Assembly (NCBI GenBank): GCA_013398175.1
Contig: VZRZ01002556.1
Location: 1 to 64,000 of the forward strand
Origin: Climacteris rufus
Lineage: Eukaryota > Chordata > Aves > Passeriformes > Climacteridae
DNA length: 64,000 bases
Direction of reading: 5' to 3'
The notes under the pieces are model-generated. The model was not told the DNA's origin. It did no database searches and saw only the letters and a list, made by a program, of their open reading frames with translations. The translations under genes and the position numbers were made by a program. Positions 12,634-25,190 of this stretch are shown here, piece by piece. The first letter of the stretch is position 1. Each line of letters opens with the position of its first letter.

Positions 12634-15377
12634 GACCCGACAATTGAGGGCAGAATGAAAAAAAGGGTTAAAATGAAGTTGCTGTGGGAGTCGCATTGTG
12701 TATCTAACCTTGTAGCCTTTCCTTTTTGCCACGTCTTTATAGCCATTTGTAAAAACGAAAATTTAGAATTCTTTTACAGAAACATCAGTGGGATAGCCTG
12801 AATGCTAAAAAATTATGGGAGCTGAAGGGAAGACAAGAAAAATTTAATGGAAGAGAAATTCACTGAAGTTTAGAAAATAGATAGAAATCACATATGACTT
12901 AAGAGGACTCTGAGCTAAAAATATTTTGAAGCTATAATGGTATTATACACAGCAGCTCTTGCCTAACCATCTGCTTATCACGGCTGTTGAGACAAAGTAC
13001 TGACTGCAGAGACGTGTGGCTTTACTCTGTGTGAGAAAAGAGGCTTGAAGTTAATAACATTGAGCATAATTGATTTGCATTTAAATTTAATGAGGAAGAA
13101 GTTTTGAAAATGAATAGTCAATTAACATGCAAAGGAAATCGAGTGCTTCTGTGGATAGGTGACAGATATGCTCATGTGCTCAGGCAGTAATAAGTAAGTC
13201 CCTTTTGCTCTGTAAGTGTAGTGCAACATCTCAATATCGAGACAGATTTTTACGAAGTCCTTGATAAAGTATTCGGCAAGTGGGACGGCATAATAGAATC
13301 AGAATGAATTTTTCACTTCATGGCAGTCTTTCATTTTATGCTTGAACAGTGAGCATAGTTTTGAAAGTAAATTGTCTCATGTAGTTGCAGGAAATCATAA
13401 ACTGAGTGTTGCAAAACAAAACCCTGAAGAACAATAAATTCAAAGCAGAATACCTGGATATTGCTTATATCACAAAGTTGAATATAGGAATCAAATTGAA
13501 AAGCATATAGAGGGTAAATTGTACTTGTGTTTCAGCAGTATGTTGAGAGGTTAATGGTAGGTTTAGAGTAACACTGTAAAGTCTTAGAAACTCTTCGAAA
13601 TGCTTTTTAAACCTATAAAATATTTATATTTAGCATGTTAATTATATACCTGGAGAAGAAACAGCTGAGCATAGTGGTACCATGTGAAAAGTTGAGCCCT
13701 CCTGGCTTAATCTTTCAAGGGAATACATTTATGACTTTGAAAGATCAAGGAAGTGTGAATCAGACTGGTCTGAATTTTTACTATGCAAGGGCTGTAGGAA
13801 CTGCAAAACCTATGAGCAAGGCTGCATCTAGATGAAAAATGAAACTGGAGCAAGCCTAAAGGTTATTTGTCGGTGGTCACAGGCAAAGACCTGTAGGAAA
13901 AGAGCAAACAACTCCCTGGATTTTTACGGGGCGATAATTGCATTTAATGCCAAAGTGTTCAAATGAAAAAGATGTTCATATTGAGAAAGCAAGGGTAACT
14001 AAAAGGCTAAAATTTTAAATGTAAATGTAGGCCAGACAGAACTTCCTTTGTATTTCCAATTAGTACTGTAAGCATAGGTCAGGCAGAACACAGAAATTGT
14101 AGGAAATGAAATGCAGCATATTGTTTATCAGTGAATGAACTGGCCTACAAAGACCTTCTGAGCACAGCAAAAGAGGAAAGCAAAATGGCAACCAAGTAAA
14201 ATGAAATTAATGTGATACAATTGTAGTTCTATTTGAATTATATCTATTAGAATAAAAGAGTAAACTAGGCTACCACTGTACTGTTAGATCAAGGATATTG
14301 TGGGCAGCTGTCCTATCTGAAAGTAGTTGGACGTAGGCAGAAGCAGCCAGAAAAAGGTAATGTATGAGTTAAACTGGAAACAGTCTTACAATAAAGTTTG
14401 TGCTTTTTAAAATAAAGGCCTCTATTACCAGTAGATATGCTATAATTAAAAGAGGCACGTGATAATGTTCATATTGTAGGTTTTGTTTCCTGTGCCCAGA
14501 AACAGGACAGCAGCAAAACAGAACACAGCTGCTGACTGTTCCTTTGAGAGCTTTTAAAAATTGCAGTTCCTAGTGCACTTAAAACACCTTCAGTACTTGC
14601 CAGTTGATCCAAGCCAAGTAGACTGAAATATGCATAACAGTGTTCTTACTCAGAAAACTTAAATACAGACTCAACATACATGAGAATGTCAGACTGTAGA
14701 GGGGTACTGAAACCTCTCTGCTTTACAAGCTTGGTGACAATTACAAAGCAGAATTTGGAAAGCATCTAAGAATAAATTGTAAGACATTTTTAAGTGCTGA
14801 TATCGGCAATTCTGTCAGGATGCCCAAGCACTGGGAGAAAATTTCTGTCTGCCTTCAAGTACTCCTGGGGAGAAAAGCTCATTCTTAGTGTAGATTATGC
14901 TGACATCCAGCTCACAGAGCAGGAACGTGCTCGAAACTGCTCTGAAAGACTGTCTGCAATGACAAAGTTGTCATGTATGGCTAAATTTGGCTATAATAGT
15001 TGTGCTGGGTATTAGACCAAACCGCAGAAAGAAGCAATGAAAAGAAACGATATCCTGTATGGAAGGCAAAGGAGGGATGGATCTTTTTACTGCAAGTAAC
15101 TATTTTGAGAACTGCCACAATGTTGAGGCTCTAGCATAGAGGTGCAGCAGTGAAATATGTCAACAGCTGTAGCATCTCAGACAGTTTCTTTAGGAAATAA
15201 ATGTGTCTCTGCTGGCTGTTCACCAGAGACATGACTTGGTGTAATACAATTTTATTAATATGTCAAAGTCAGTTGTAATAGAGCCACATGAATATTTAAA
15301 AGAGCTGGGGCTCTTAAAAATAACTGCCAGTCAAAAAGTGACACAAGGCAAGTCATTTGCAGTTGCACGCAGTGTTC

Positions 15378-15420
15378 TTAAGTGTCTTTTCCAACCTAAA
15401 TGATTCTGTGATTCTATGGT
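15378..15420 (+). repeat. CR1 LINE 3' terminus, short fragment
   Basis: The segment 'tcttttccaacctaaatg' followed by 'attctgtgattctatgg' is the typical 3' end of avian CR1 elements: 'cccttccaacc...' and then the octamer-like ATTCTATG repeats. Only the last ~40 bp is clearly recognisable. Confidence 0.7.
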
Positions 15421-17509
15421 AGCAGGCTACTGCCGTGTTTAAATTCAAGTTTAAAGTGTACTTGGTTTTATAAGCTTGTTGGTTACTTTGCAGAGCCGCC
15501 AGTGTGTGAGGACACGTCTGGGGTTAGGTGGTGGCTGGTGCTAGGATTACACACAGCATCAGCTGATGTGGCAAGGGATGCCTGCAATTCTGGGAGCATG
15601 AAAATGCATCTGGTGAGAAGATACAGCAGGGCTTTGACAAGCTGGGTTTTTCTTTTTTCTCATGGATTTTGGTATAGTTCTGGATTCCTTCCTTGCCTCC
15701 AGTCTGTCCAGAATGTGTTTTAAGCATTTAGAGCTATAATTTACATCAACCTTTTAGGTGTTCCTCTATTTGTTTACTGTTATCACTGAGTAATATTTGA
15801 ATCCTTTGGCTAACTTGGCAATCCCCTAAATTTAGCTGGGAGTAAACATCTCAGAACTGTAGAGGGCTTGCAGCTTTCACGAAAATTGTAGGCCCCTTTT
15901 TAAGGGGAAATTGAGCCCAGCAGTTACCTACTGTAAATGGTTTGCAAGCAGTCTAAGTGCATGTAGAGGTTGGAATCTGCCCCACCATCCTTGAGTTTTG
16001 AAGGTATCCAGAGAGAGGAAAATGAAATTTTTTCAAAATGTTGGAGTTGCAGTGGGATGTGTTGCAGAAGTGTGTCATATTTACGGCTACAAGCCAGCCC
16101 ATTGCTGATCTGCTTATAAAATAAATGTGTGTCTTAGATTGAGGCAAAAGCATTATCAGATAGAAAATATTAGTGGTTAAAACAGTTTCCATGAATGGAG
16201 ATATCTGGAAAAACAGCCTTCATTCTCACTTTTTTTTTTTCCTTTGGGTAGAGAGGGTATATTTTAAATTTCAAAGAAAAATTGAGAACAAAAGCGTTTT
16301 AATTCTGATACAACATCCAAAATGTTTTACAGGAACTGTTGCATGCCTCATGTGCCCCTTTTCCAGACTCTCTGGTTTTGCACTTGCCTTGGTACAACGC
16401 AGCAGCACTTCTAACCCATGCAGAGGATCTGGCCGTGTGTGTGGTGCTCCTCTGGGTTGCACTCAGTTTTTTTGCGTGAGAGCCTTGTGAGGCTTATGGA
16501 GCTGATGCTGTGATTTTGCATCTCAATTGGTGCATTTCGAATGCATGCCCTTGACTGAAAATCATTTGGGATAAAAATACATTCTAGACAGTAGTTCATA
16601 CAATATGCACGTTACAGTGTACTTTATAAGCATGTTTGTAGTCACTGATCCTAAAGTAAATCAGATGAGTAGTAATTTCCAGTGTAATATTGTACAAAAA
16701 TGAGCATACTCATTTATCTTGAGGCTTTTAAGAAAAAGTGAAGGAACACTGATTTTCTTCAAGTTCCTTTTCATGTGTAAACTGTTAACAGGATTATTAA
16801 GTACTTGATGACCCCTTACCACTGCAGCCTATCTACAGGAAAAAGCAATGTCCTTCTATGCTAGATATTTTCTGTATATTATAGTAATAAGTTCTTTAGG
16901 AAATAAATAATGTTTTTTCTATTTATTTAAAACTGTTTCTGGCTGTGGTTAAGAGATTAAATAATATTGGAGTCTTCTGCTAGAGTAACAGTTTGATAAA
17001 TGGTTACTGTAATTAAGTTAGTGTAATTAATTTTATAATGAGCATTTCAAGAACCGGTGTGATTTAATGTATCTCAAAGATGTTAGTCACGTGTTTTGGT
17101 AATCCTGCACAAGAGATATTCTTTGGATAACAGGACAGCTAATTAGCAATTGAATGGTTTCACATGAAAAAGGCATATTAGAGTGGGACTTTCACCAAGG
17201 ATGATAAAGTGGATTGGGTAGGTGGGGTGATAAGGATATAGAGGGATGGCCAATAAGTGAAGCTAAGCATAATTTTTTTAACTGGGACATGGAAGTTATT
17301 TCCATAGTCTGGTTTTAATTTCCTTGGTAAGTTAATTGTATCAGCAGCTACTTTATTGATTACGTATGAGTCAAAAAGTAAGTTCAGTAAGGGTGTTTAG
17401 TTGAAGCCACTGTCTTTATTCAGGACAAATGCAATTTGTATTAAATTATCATTTTTTCTAGTAAGTTAAGATGAGCACACCAGGTGGTGTGTTGAAGTGT
17501 GGAATGTAG

Positions 17510-17515
17510 TTTATT
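17510..17515 (-). terminator. AATAAA poly(A) signal of the antisense exon
   Basis: The hexamer AATAAA on the - strand overlaps the TAA stop codon of the 46-codon frame. It is followed within 40 nt by a GT-rich stretch (ctggtgtgctc). Alone it is weak evidence; together with the acceptor and the open frame it supports a terminal exon. Confidence 0.35.
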
Positions 17516-17651
17516 GTTCCAAGGGTCTGTGATACCACATTACAAAGTTCACATCTTCACCTTTGGTTCTGGCCAGGTGATCCCATTCTTGTGTTGCAGC
17601 ACATTGTCCTTTAATACGACCCACAGGAAAAATTGATTCATCTGGAGCCAT
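17511..17651 (-). CDS. Coding-like terminal exon of an unidentified antisense gene
   Basis: I do not recognise this protein. On the - strand a pyrimidine-rich splice acceptor (cttctcttttcttttcag, AG at 17653-17652) is followed at once by an open frame of 46 codons that ends in TAA at 17513-17511. That stop overlaps a canonical AATAAA signal (17515-17510), as in compact terminal exons, and GT-rich sequence follows. The encoded residues look natural rather than low-complexity, for example QEWDHLARTKGEDVNF and VMWYHRPLEQ. The spacing of W..L and a WYH..L tail loosely recalls the C-terminal end of synaptotagmin-type C2 domains, but this is only a pattern resemblance. The first codon is ATG by coincidence or design; the frame may begin in an upstream exon, which I could not find to the right of 17653. 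It lies inside the ZZZ3 5' region on the opposite strand. It could also be a chance open frame or a relic. Confidence 0.35.
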   Translation of the reverse strand: MAPDESIFPVGRIKGQCAATQEWDHLARTKGEDVNFVMWYHRPLEQ

Positions 17652-18739
17652 CTGAAAAGAAAAGAGAAGATGATATTTTCAACTCTGACCTATTTGTAGA
17701 TTAATCTCAGAGTATAGTTCCAGGAATAGTTGTATTGACAGAGTTGTCACAGGTATTTGTGACAGCTAATTGGGATGAGTGCTGTGTGATGTGTGTAGGT
17801 TAGTTGGGACTAGGTAAAATCACAAATTCTGCTTGTTTCTTCCAGTTATTCCTAGTTCTAGTTTTCCTTTTTCACAGTTGTGATTTTTCTGTCTTCTAGC
17901 AGTTTTGCAGGATTTCCAGCCTGTCTCTTTCTCCAGTCAGCATCCACTCATTTTGCTAATGTCGCTGCTCTCCTTACATGTCCATTCACAGCCTGCCTTC
18001 ATCACAGCTCCACCAGGATTTTTGTTCTCAGGCAAATGCTTCTCTATGCCAAATTCCAATTTCTTACTCCAAAATATGGAGGTAGAAAACCTTCTTGAAG
18101 AAACAGTCAGATGTGTCTTAAGCAGTAAGAGGGGTTTAAAATAATTTCCATATTTGTGCACAGAAATGAGTAATTATTTTGACTGAGAATTCAGGAGAGA
18201 GACAGCAGGGTGGGAATATCAGTCTGAGACAGATGCTTCAATGTATAATTTCAGCACAAACTCTTAATTTGGCCAAGATACAAGAAACTGAAAGCAGTTT
18301 AAGTGTTTCAGGCTTTAAGGAGAAGAAATTTGATATAGCAGTTGCTTTTCTAGAGTTCTGCTGCAAAATCACACTTGTATAATTCATATTTAGTTTTATA
18401 TGAAGTAATTTTGCAGTGTTATCTTGGAATGTCTGACTGGAAGAGGGCTGATGCCTATACCATACCCATCCTCCCAATAAGTTTCCTTACTGGTAGGTAG
18501 CCCAGAAGAGTGAGAAATACCAGTGCTGTCAGCAGATTTGATAACACTGCTGAGTGGAAGGGGTGCAAAGGAACAGATGTGCATTGCTGGTCGTTGCTAT
18601 ATAACTTTCTGGTTTGACCTTTTTTTCTTTATTTTGTGGTTTTGGAGAAAGAGTATAACTGTTGGAGAGGAGGAGGTTAAGCTTTTGTTTTCACACATCC
18701 TATTATTTAAGTACCAATTCAGTTAACCTGCCCATTATC

Positions 18740-18759
18740 TTTTTTTTTTTTTTTTTTTT
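18740..18759. repeat. Homopolymer T20
   Basis: This is an uninterrupted run of 20 T. It could be the trace of an antisense retroposed poly(A) tail, but no recognisable retroposed sequence adjoins it. Confidence 0.9.
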
Positions 18760-21327
18760 GCTACCAGAAAGAAGTAGAAATAACTTTCTGTAAGAAGATA
18801 CTTTCTAAAGAATTTTTTACCTCTTATGTAAGAATAAGTTTGTCTAGCCTAGTGAACCCATCTATTTTAAAAAGGAAAAAGAGCATATTGAACTATCTGT
18901 TCTTGTTCTTTGCAGTTCTAGTTTTGAGTAAAACATCTCCCTTCCTAGTTTGCTAGCTTTTAAAACATGTTGATAATTTTTTCCTACTGTTCTACATCTT
19001 TTATTTTCTTTATTTTATCTTACTAGCCTTTTACATATAAGAGTAATATAAGTAGTCCCATTCTGACAGACTATATTCTGACCATATGTAAATATAATCT
19101 TACTGTGTCAGTTAGCTGTAATCTCAGAATAATTCCAGTAACATTTATTTTTATTGCATTTAAGCTTTCATTATGGCTTTAAGCTGCTTCTTGTTATGTA
19201 TTATTCAAGTAAGATCTTCATAGTGTCTTCTGGTGGAGGTTATTTCTATAATTTGAAAATACTGCTTATTTTAATGTAGAATCAGAAAAATACAGTGCTG
19301 TCTTCAGAAAACTAATTTCTTGCTAATATAGTTATGTGAAACTCAGTATGTGTGGGAAGAGATGCTGGCATACTCTAGCTGTGATAGACTGCTGAATATA
19401 ATTTGTTAAATGAAATTCATCCCTAATTTAGTAATACTACTTTGTTAGGAAGTGATATACTTTCTATGTGGAGATAATCCAACATTTTGATAATCTGGTG
19501 TCTTTGCAGATTCTCTTCTTTTCAGAGGTGCTGATTTTTTTGTTTTTTTGTCTTGGGCAGATACTTCTGCAGGGGATTAGATTCTGTTTGCATAAATAGC
19601 TTCTTCATTCAGTTTTTAAAAATGAACTGTTTTAAGTCACATGCAATTGCTCTGCAGAGAGTTTAAGAACTGCTGTTTTATGCTACAGGGGTGCAGCAGC
19701 TCTCTTCATTAGTTTGGGCCGTTATGTCTGTGTGTCACATTTGCTCTTGTAAATGGCAGCTTTGCCAACAGCAGATATTGTCTCTGAAGTAATTTGGGAA
19801 TTTACTGAAGTATGGTACTAGAGAGCGCTCCTGCTGTCAGATATCCACAGCTGCAATATCTGAACACCAGGAAAAGTTTGAATCTTTATCACTGCAGTAT
19901 TATCACTGAGTGTGCTGATTGTTAGATGAGACTCAGAAGAACAAGAACAGAACAGATTATTTCGCTTGAACACAAAGATGATTCATTATACTCTAGATCA
20001 GATGAACAAACTATTCTGTTTTCTGGGGTTAAATTGTGGAAGACTTTAGATATTGTCCATTTTCATAAAACAGTGACATCCAGTAAATACTGGGGACTTC
20101 TTACCATTGCAAGAGTCTGTTCTCCCCCACCCCAGTGCACAATTATTTTTTTTCATTGTTTCATGTTGTATGTAATGTTAATTTATCCAGCATAAGTTCC
20201 ATATACATAATTCTTCCACAGTTATAATTGAGCCTTGTGTTGCTTTCCTGCTTTCAGGTCTTGTATACACCCAGTATGTTCATGTATGGACTGCTTCTCT
20301 TCACTGTTTCTTTTCTAGCTTAGGGCCACACTGAACATACTTTTAACTGTTTCCATATTTCTAAATTCCTTCAAACAACTGAGCTCTTACTTGATTCCCA
20401 AATAGACAGTACTCAGTTAACCCAGTAAAGAAATTGTTTTTTTCTGCATATTTAGGAAAGATTTTCCTCATTCTGCTGTCTTTAACTGTTGGTTTTCATC
20501 TCCATGTAATTTGTTTCCTTTGTTGCTAGAAGTTTTCACGCACACAGTTCAACATTCAGTTACTTTGCTAAAAAGGCTTCTGGTTAAGTTAAATAAAAAT
20601 TCTAACATAATGTTGTGAATGTGGTGTGTATTGGTAGAGTCTGCCTAAAGCTGTGTAAGTTTAAGGGTTCTCGAACACAAAAAAGCATACCCTGAAATGC
20701 ATCCTATGTTGTCACCAAATTCTTGATTGTATGGAAGATGTATGGACAATTTCTGTAAGCAGTGGAGCTTCAGTCTCACACTGAAGATTGTCTATGCTGA
20801 TTAATTTCTGATCTTTCCCTGTAAGGTTTCAGCAGCAACACTTGCTCTCTGACTTTTTACAAAGGTTCTTCCCCACAAGAGACAAATTCAGAGTCCCTTA
20901 CTTATTTCAGGGCTTTGTCTCTGCCTGCATTACACTCTATTTCATCTGTAATTTCTTAATTTTTAATGGGCTCTGCAAACCCCAATGTGTTTTTTAGCTG
21001 ATTATCACTTCAAACTTTGAGTCTTTATTGCAGTATTCCAATATTCTTTCTTAAATGTTGATGTGGTTCCCTGAAGAAGGGCTTAGACCTAAAAGCTTAT
21101 TTAGTTTCCCTTTCACTCCTTATGCTATCTCATAAATAGCTTCTAAAATGAGTGGTGTCCAAAACATTAAATTACTCTTCCATTGAATTTCTCTGCCACA
21201 GAAGATGTGGTTATTCAAGTGAAAAATGTAATTGCAATTGGTTATGCAATGTAAAGGAATAATAGTTAATTTTCAAGACAGTTTTTCCAAAGAAACTTCT
21301 GGGAAAAATTGTTTAATTGTTCACTTG

Positions 21328-21359
21328 TTAAAACCTAGAAAACGTTTTCTAGGTTTTAA
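21328..21359. repeat. 32-bp perfect palindrome within a longer inverted repeat
   Basis: TTAAAACCTAGAAAAC is followed without spacer by its exact reverse complement. The symmetry extends outward with small indels: CACTT at 21322-21326 pairs with AAGTG at 21358-21362, and TTAATT at 21313-21318 pairs with AATTAA at 21364-21369. The whole is about 57 bp. No open frame or known transposon end was recognised. Confidence 0.95.
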
Positions 21360-23251
21360 GTGTAATTAAGGTGTAGTCATTTCACTGTATCGTGATTTAA
21401 GTTTCCTATTTTTCTAAATTACTATTCCCTCCTTCGTCCCTACAAACTGCTACTGAACAAAAAATCCTGACCAGGTAAAACTTTTTTACCCACCTCGGTT
21501 TCTCCACTTTGATATTTACACAATCTTTTTGCTGTGTCTAAATTGCTTTTGCTCTTCCCCAAAGGCAAACAGACACAGCAGGGGGTGTGTCTTTCCTACT
21601 GTGAATAAAATAGGGTTGTTTGGGGGGAAGGAAAATCGGGAGAGATGATGTGTGCGAATCTGACAAAAGACTGACATTACCTTTCCAGCCATTCCTGAAA
21701 CAACTTACGTGTATGTTCTTTACTTAGGGACTGATAAAGTAATTAAAAGGGTTGAGATTAGGCCGCCTTCTGATTGACTCACTGTTTTTTCTGTATTTTT
21801 ACCCAAGTTACTGAGCTTTGGTGCTTTTGTTGGGTATGTTGTTCTTTTGCAAAAATCAGTCAAAATCTGTTGTGCTTTTGTTATCTCCAGATGTGTCTTT
21901 CTGGTCAGTTAATGGGATCTTCAGGAAAGTCAACAATATGGATTAAGTAACCTGCATTTTCAAGTGGTTTTCCTTGACTACTTGTTTTTCCATTCTTTAT
22001 TTGTCTTATTGTTATTCTGGTAGTTCTCTGCTGTTTGTTAAATTGAGAAATCCTATTGAATAATTAAAACCTGATTTGATTTAGTTATCTACATAATAGA
22101 ATTTGTGATATGTCATGTAGCATCACTGTAGAAACATCTTGTGTGACTGAATTTCACCGCAACCAGACATAATTAATCTTCTCTTCTTGTGTAGCTCAGT
22201 TTATATTTTGAATTGACAACTTAATGGTGAATTAATTTTCTGCTCTTACAAGTTTGAAATCCCAACTAGGTTGAAAATAAAGGCAGTTTCCAGTAATCTA
22301 AATATAAAAACTGCAGAATGAAAAATATGGGGGAACCTGTCAGCTTGTGTTTTACAAGAAGTTTTTGAATTGTCAAGATGAAAATAAGCTTTATTTTTAT
22401 GAAATCAATAGAACATGGAGTAAGCTTCAGTAACTTAGTGAATTATGGTGCCTTCATAGTTCTAGATGTTCTTAAATTAAATGTAATGCTGGTTTGTTTT
22501 TTCAAGTAATAACTGTTGGTCATTGGCACAAATGCCCAAAGTGGACCCCACTGAAAGTGTTGTGTGACTTTTGGATCTATAGATTTATTTTGGACTTTCA
22601 GTATCCAAAATATTTTACTTCTGGTACAAATAAGGTAGCATACATTGTTTTCCTTGGATGAGGAATAGGTTTAATGTGAACTCTAGAACGCATTTTAGTC
22701 CTGTCATGTAGATGAAGGTTATTCAGGGATTTGGAGCCAATATAAGTTGAGAGTTCTGCTCAGTTAATTAAAATTAAAGAGCAGAAATAATTGTTTTTCA
22801 CTGTGTGTCTAATTATAAAATACATTTGACAGTGCATTTCATAATTCATTAGTTGTGGTAATACCTTTCACTACTTGTTTTCTTGTGTCTCTTCAAATAG
22901 CTTCTGAAGTTTGAACACTCTAACATGACTCCTGTGAATTCGTTTGCTTGTACATTTAACATGTGATACAGTGAATCAGAAACTACCAGAAAGAGATTTT
23001 ACATTTGAAACCTAAATTAGCATTTCACATTTTTAATTACTTTGTAGCATATTGTTCTTTCTTTATGTTGGACACTAGTAAAATTGATAATTTCTTCTTT
23101 AAAAAGCTGTTACTCCCTGTATGTCCCGTTGCATTCTTCTTCATTTTCAGTGTAGTAATTTAAATGTTTTATTGATTTCTCTGTCTTTCTCTCAACAGTT
23201 TTCAAAATCTTGTTAATGTGATGGCATAAAGTAGTAAAGCATTTGGATTAC

Positions 23252-23296
23252 ATGGTGGATATCAGCAATGGTTATGTTATTGGAGTGGCGCAGTAA
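23252..23296 (+). promoter_or_regulatory. ZZZ3: Upstream ORF, 14 codons, in ZZZ3 leader
   Basis: The ATG at 23252 opens a short frame (MVDISNGYVIGVAQ) ending in TAA at 23294-23296, wholly inside the leader exon. G at +4 but T at -3 makes the initiation context moderate. It overlaps the following 27-codon ORF in another frame. Confidence 0.5.
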
Positions 23297-23348
23297 GAGT
23301 CTGCTGTATGAAATACCAGAAGGTTATATTTCTCCTAGTTTTGCAATG
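23268..23348 (+). promoter_or_regulatory. ZZZ3: Upstream ORF, 27 codons, same frame as ZZZ3
   Basis: The ATG at 23268 has a strong context (G at -3, G at +4) and opens 27 codons that run exactly to the exon end in phase 0. After splicing to 25795 the next codon is TGA; after splicing to 25786 three more codons precede the same TGA. Either way the ORF ends at 25795-25797. From there to the ZZZ3 ATG at 25837 the frame is open with no further stop, so the upstream ORF and ZZZ3 share a frame and are separated by one stop codon. Confidence 0.5.
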
Positions 23349-24834
23349 GTAAGTTTTTTTGCCTTTGTACTGAAGAAATAATATTTTTTTTTCTTATCAT
23401 GTAAGGTGTATTTCCTTAGAAAGTAAAATACCAGGAAATCAGTAAAGATTTCTCTCTGACATATGATTTCTAAAGTCTGTAGAGTTCAGCAGTAATTACT
23501 ACCTGAAGCATACATTTGAATTTGGTTTAGTTTATTTTATTGGTATCGATTTGGAATGTCAGTTACTCACCCTTGATGTGTGCTAGCTTTAATTAGAACA
23601 ATCTAGGAGAAATTGAATATGTAAATAATCCCTGCTTTTCATCTCCAAGTGAGGTCACTCTACAGAAGGTATTGAGCTTGTGTGCAAAGAGGGAGAATAG
23701 AGGCAGGTTTATCCATGTGAAAAATAGGTACAAAAAGACATTATAGACAGCACACAGGGTTTTTCTCTCTCTTCAGTCAGCTTCTGATGTTTTGACCATT
23801 TGCCACTTGACGGATTATTTATATTTTCTCTTAAGGCAGAGTACACTGGTGAGCTCACACTTAATTTTAAGTGGACAGAATGAAAGTTGGTGCTGTAGCA
23901 GTTCTTTAGATGTGTTTTCAGGAATAACAAACATTGCACATTTTCAGGCATTCATGTGAGGCAGCAGGCAGGGTTGTAGCAGCACAAATAAATAATGGTT
24001 TTGAGAACCTTTGAAATTTCCACTTTCTAATCATCTTTTTCTTTGTAGCACAAAATGAGGTGCTGTTGTACACAGCTGTATATAGAGCTATACCACATTT
24101 ACACAAAATTATGTGCTTTCTTCTACTCTTGTGTCCAGAACTATACCAAACAATACTTTCAGGATAATTTTTTTCCTTAAGAAATACCACTTGCATTACG
24201 AATTCCTAAACATACAATATAATAACTACTGGTAATTTGTCAGATAGAATTGTATTGATTAAGAGTGTACTGGTCTTGTCCCATTCTCTCTTTTCTGTTC
24301 TAGGACCATCTGACACTTAAATAGTAGATTTGTGAGAATTTATGTTCTTTTATTTTCCTTCTTTGCTGAAAATGAAAAACTCCTATTGAAACAATTTTTT
24401 TCACTTGTTATTTTCAGCCTTTCTGTGTAATGTGTGAAAGGTTTCATTCCATATTTAGTATTTTAAGTCTTCACATCATATGTCAGTTGAACAGGTTTGT
24501 ATCATCTGGAATTTGGGTAGATGAAAAAGGGAAAGTATGCCATTATGCACAAATGTGAATCTACTCATTAGCATGGCTATTGTGAAAGATATGTGGTGAT
24601 ATGCAGTTTGACACATTGAATTTTAAAGATTAAATGGATGGAAGGGTAAGACTTAACTGATTTCTCTTTAAAATGTTATTTTGAGATATTGGGCAAGTCA
24701 AGTACTCCTACATTTCACCCTGAAATGTCAAATATAGACACTCTGTAATGGGATGTTTTAAACTTACCTTTGACCCTGAATTTACTTAAATCTGTTGAGG
24801 TGAGGATCATCTCACCAACTGTATAAAAAGTTTA

Positions 24835-25170
24835 AAGCTGGAGGAGGCTTAGGAAACAGCCTTTTAGTACCTCAGAGGGGATTACTGATAAAGCCAGGCT
24901 TTTTGTTGTCATAAGTGATGCAGAAGTAGGGGAGGCCCCACCTGACTATAAGAAAAAATATTTTTGCTATCAGGGCAGTTAAACACTGGAACAGGTTGCC
25001 CAGAGAAGTTGTGGAATATCTATATTCAGTGTTTTTCAAGACCCAGCTGGATTATGCGCCATGTAACTAAATCTGAATTTAGTCCTGATGTTCATTTGAA
25101 TAGAAGGTTGGACAGGCTTGCCTCCCAAAGGCCTTTCCAACTGGAATGATTTTACGATTCTGATTCAGAA
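24835..25170 (+). repeat. CR1 LINE 3' fragment, sense
   Basis: Clear CR1 3' text is present: 'cactggaacaggttgccc', 'agagaagttgtggaatat', 'agacccagctggatt', 'ggttggacaggcttgcctcc', 'ggcctttccaactggaatg' and a terminal 'attttacgattctgattc'. It is better preserved than the other copies but has stops throughout. The apparent 61-codon frame at 24964 is repeat sequence, not a gene. It is followed by (ATTTC)4 at about 25171-25190. Confidence 0.85.
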
Positions 25171-25190
25171 ATTTCATTTCATTTCATTTT
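25171..25190. repeat. (ATTTC)4 microsatellite at the CR1 3' end
   Basis: Tandem ATTTC units directly follow the CR1 terminus. This is the usual place for simple repeats grown from a LINE tail. Confidence 0.8.

Larger units (their letters stand above)
176..23198 (+). other. ZZZ3: Probable first intron(s) of ZZZ3, upstream of the mapped 5' UTR exon
   Basis: This is a long AT-rich stretch with no recognisable + strand coding exon. It holds CR1/L3 relics (about 3050-3340, 4250-4990, 10345-10745 and 15378-15420), a possible MIR relic (5395-5490), simple repeats (3727-3784, 12612-12633, 18740-18759), palindromes (4851-4875, 21328-21359) and one coding-like antisense exon (17511-17651). Further non-coding ZZZ3 leader exons may lie here, since the human gene has several, but I could not identify them from sequence alone. 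Outside the listed items I see nothing specific. Confidence 0.5.
23199..23348 (+). other. ZZZ3: ZZZ3 5' UTR exon (non-coding)
   Basis: A strong acceptor (attgatttctctgtctttctctcaacag, AG at 23197-23198) and a consensus donor (GCAATG|GTAAGT, GT at 23349-23350) delimit a 150-bp exon on the + strand, 2.4 kb before the exon with the ZZZ3 start codon. It cannot extend the ZZZ3 protein because the next exon carries an in-frame TGA (25795-25797) upstream of the start. The exon contains at least four upstream ATGs: start-stop ATG-TGA at 23216, ATG-GCA-TAA at 23221, a 14-codon ORF at 23252 and a 27-codon ORF at 23268. The splice sites and position make it a leader exon of ZZZ3. That it is used in mRNA is inference. 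Confidence 0.7.

Noticed and set aside
24964..25149. 61-codon + strand frame
   Set aside because: It is the 3' region of a CR1 LINE copy.
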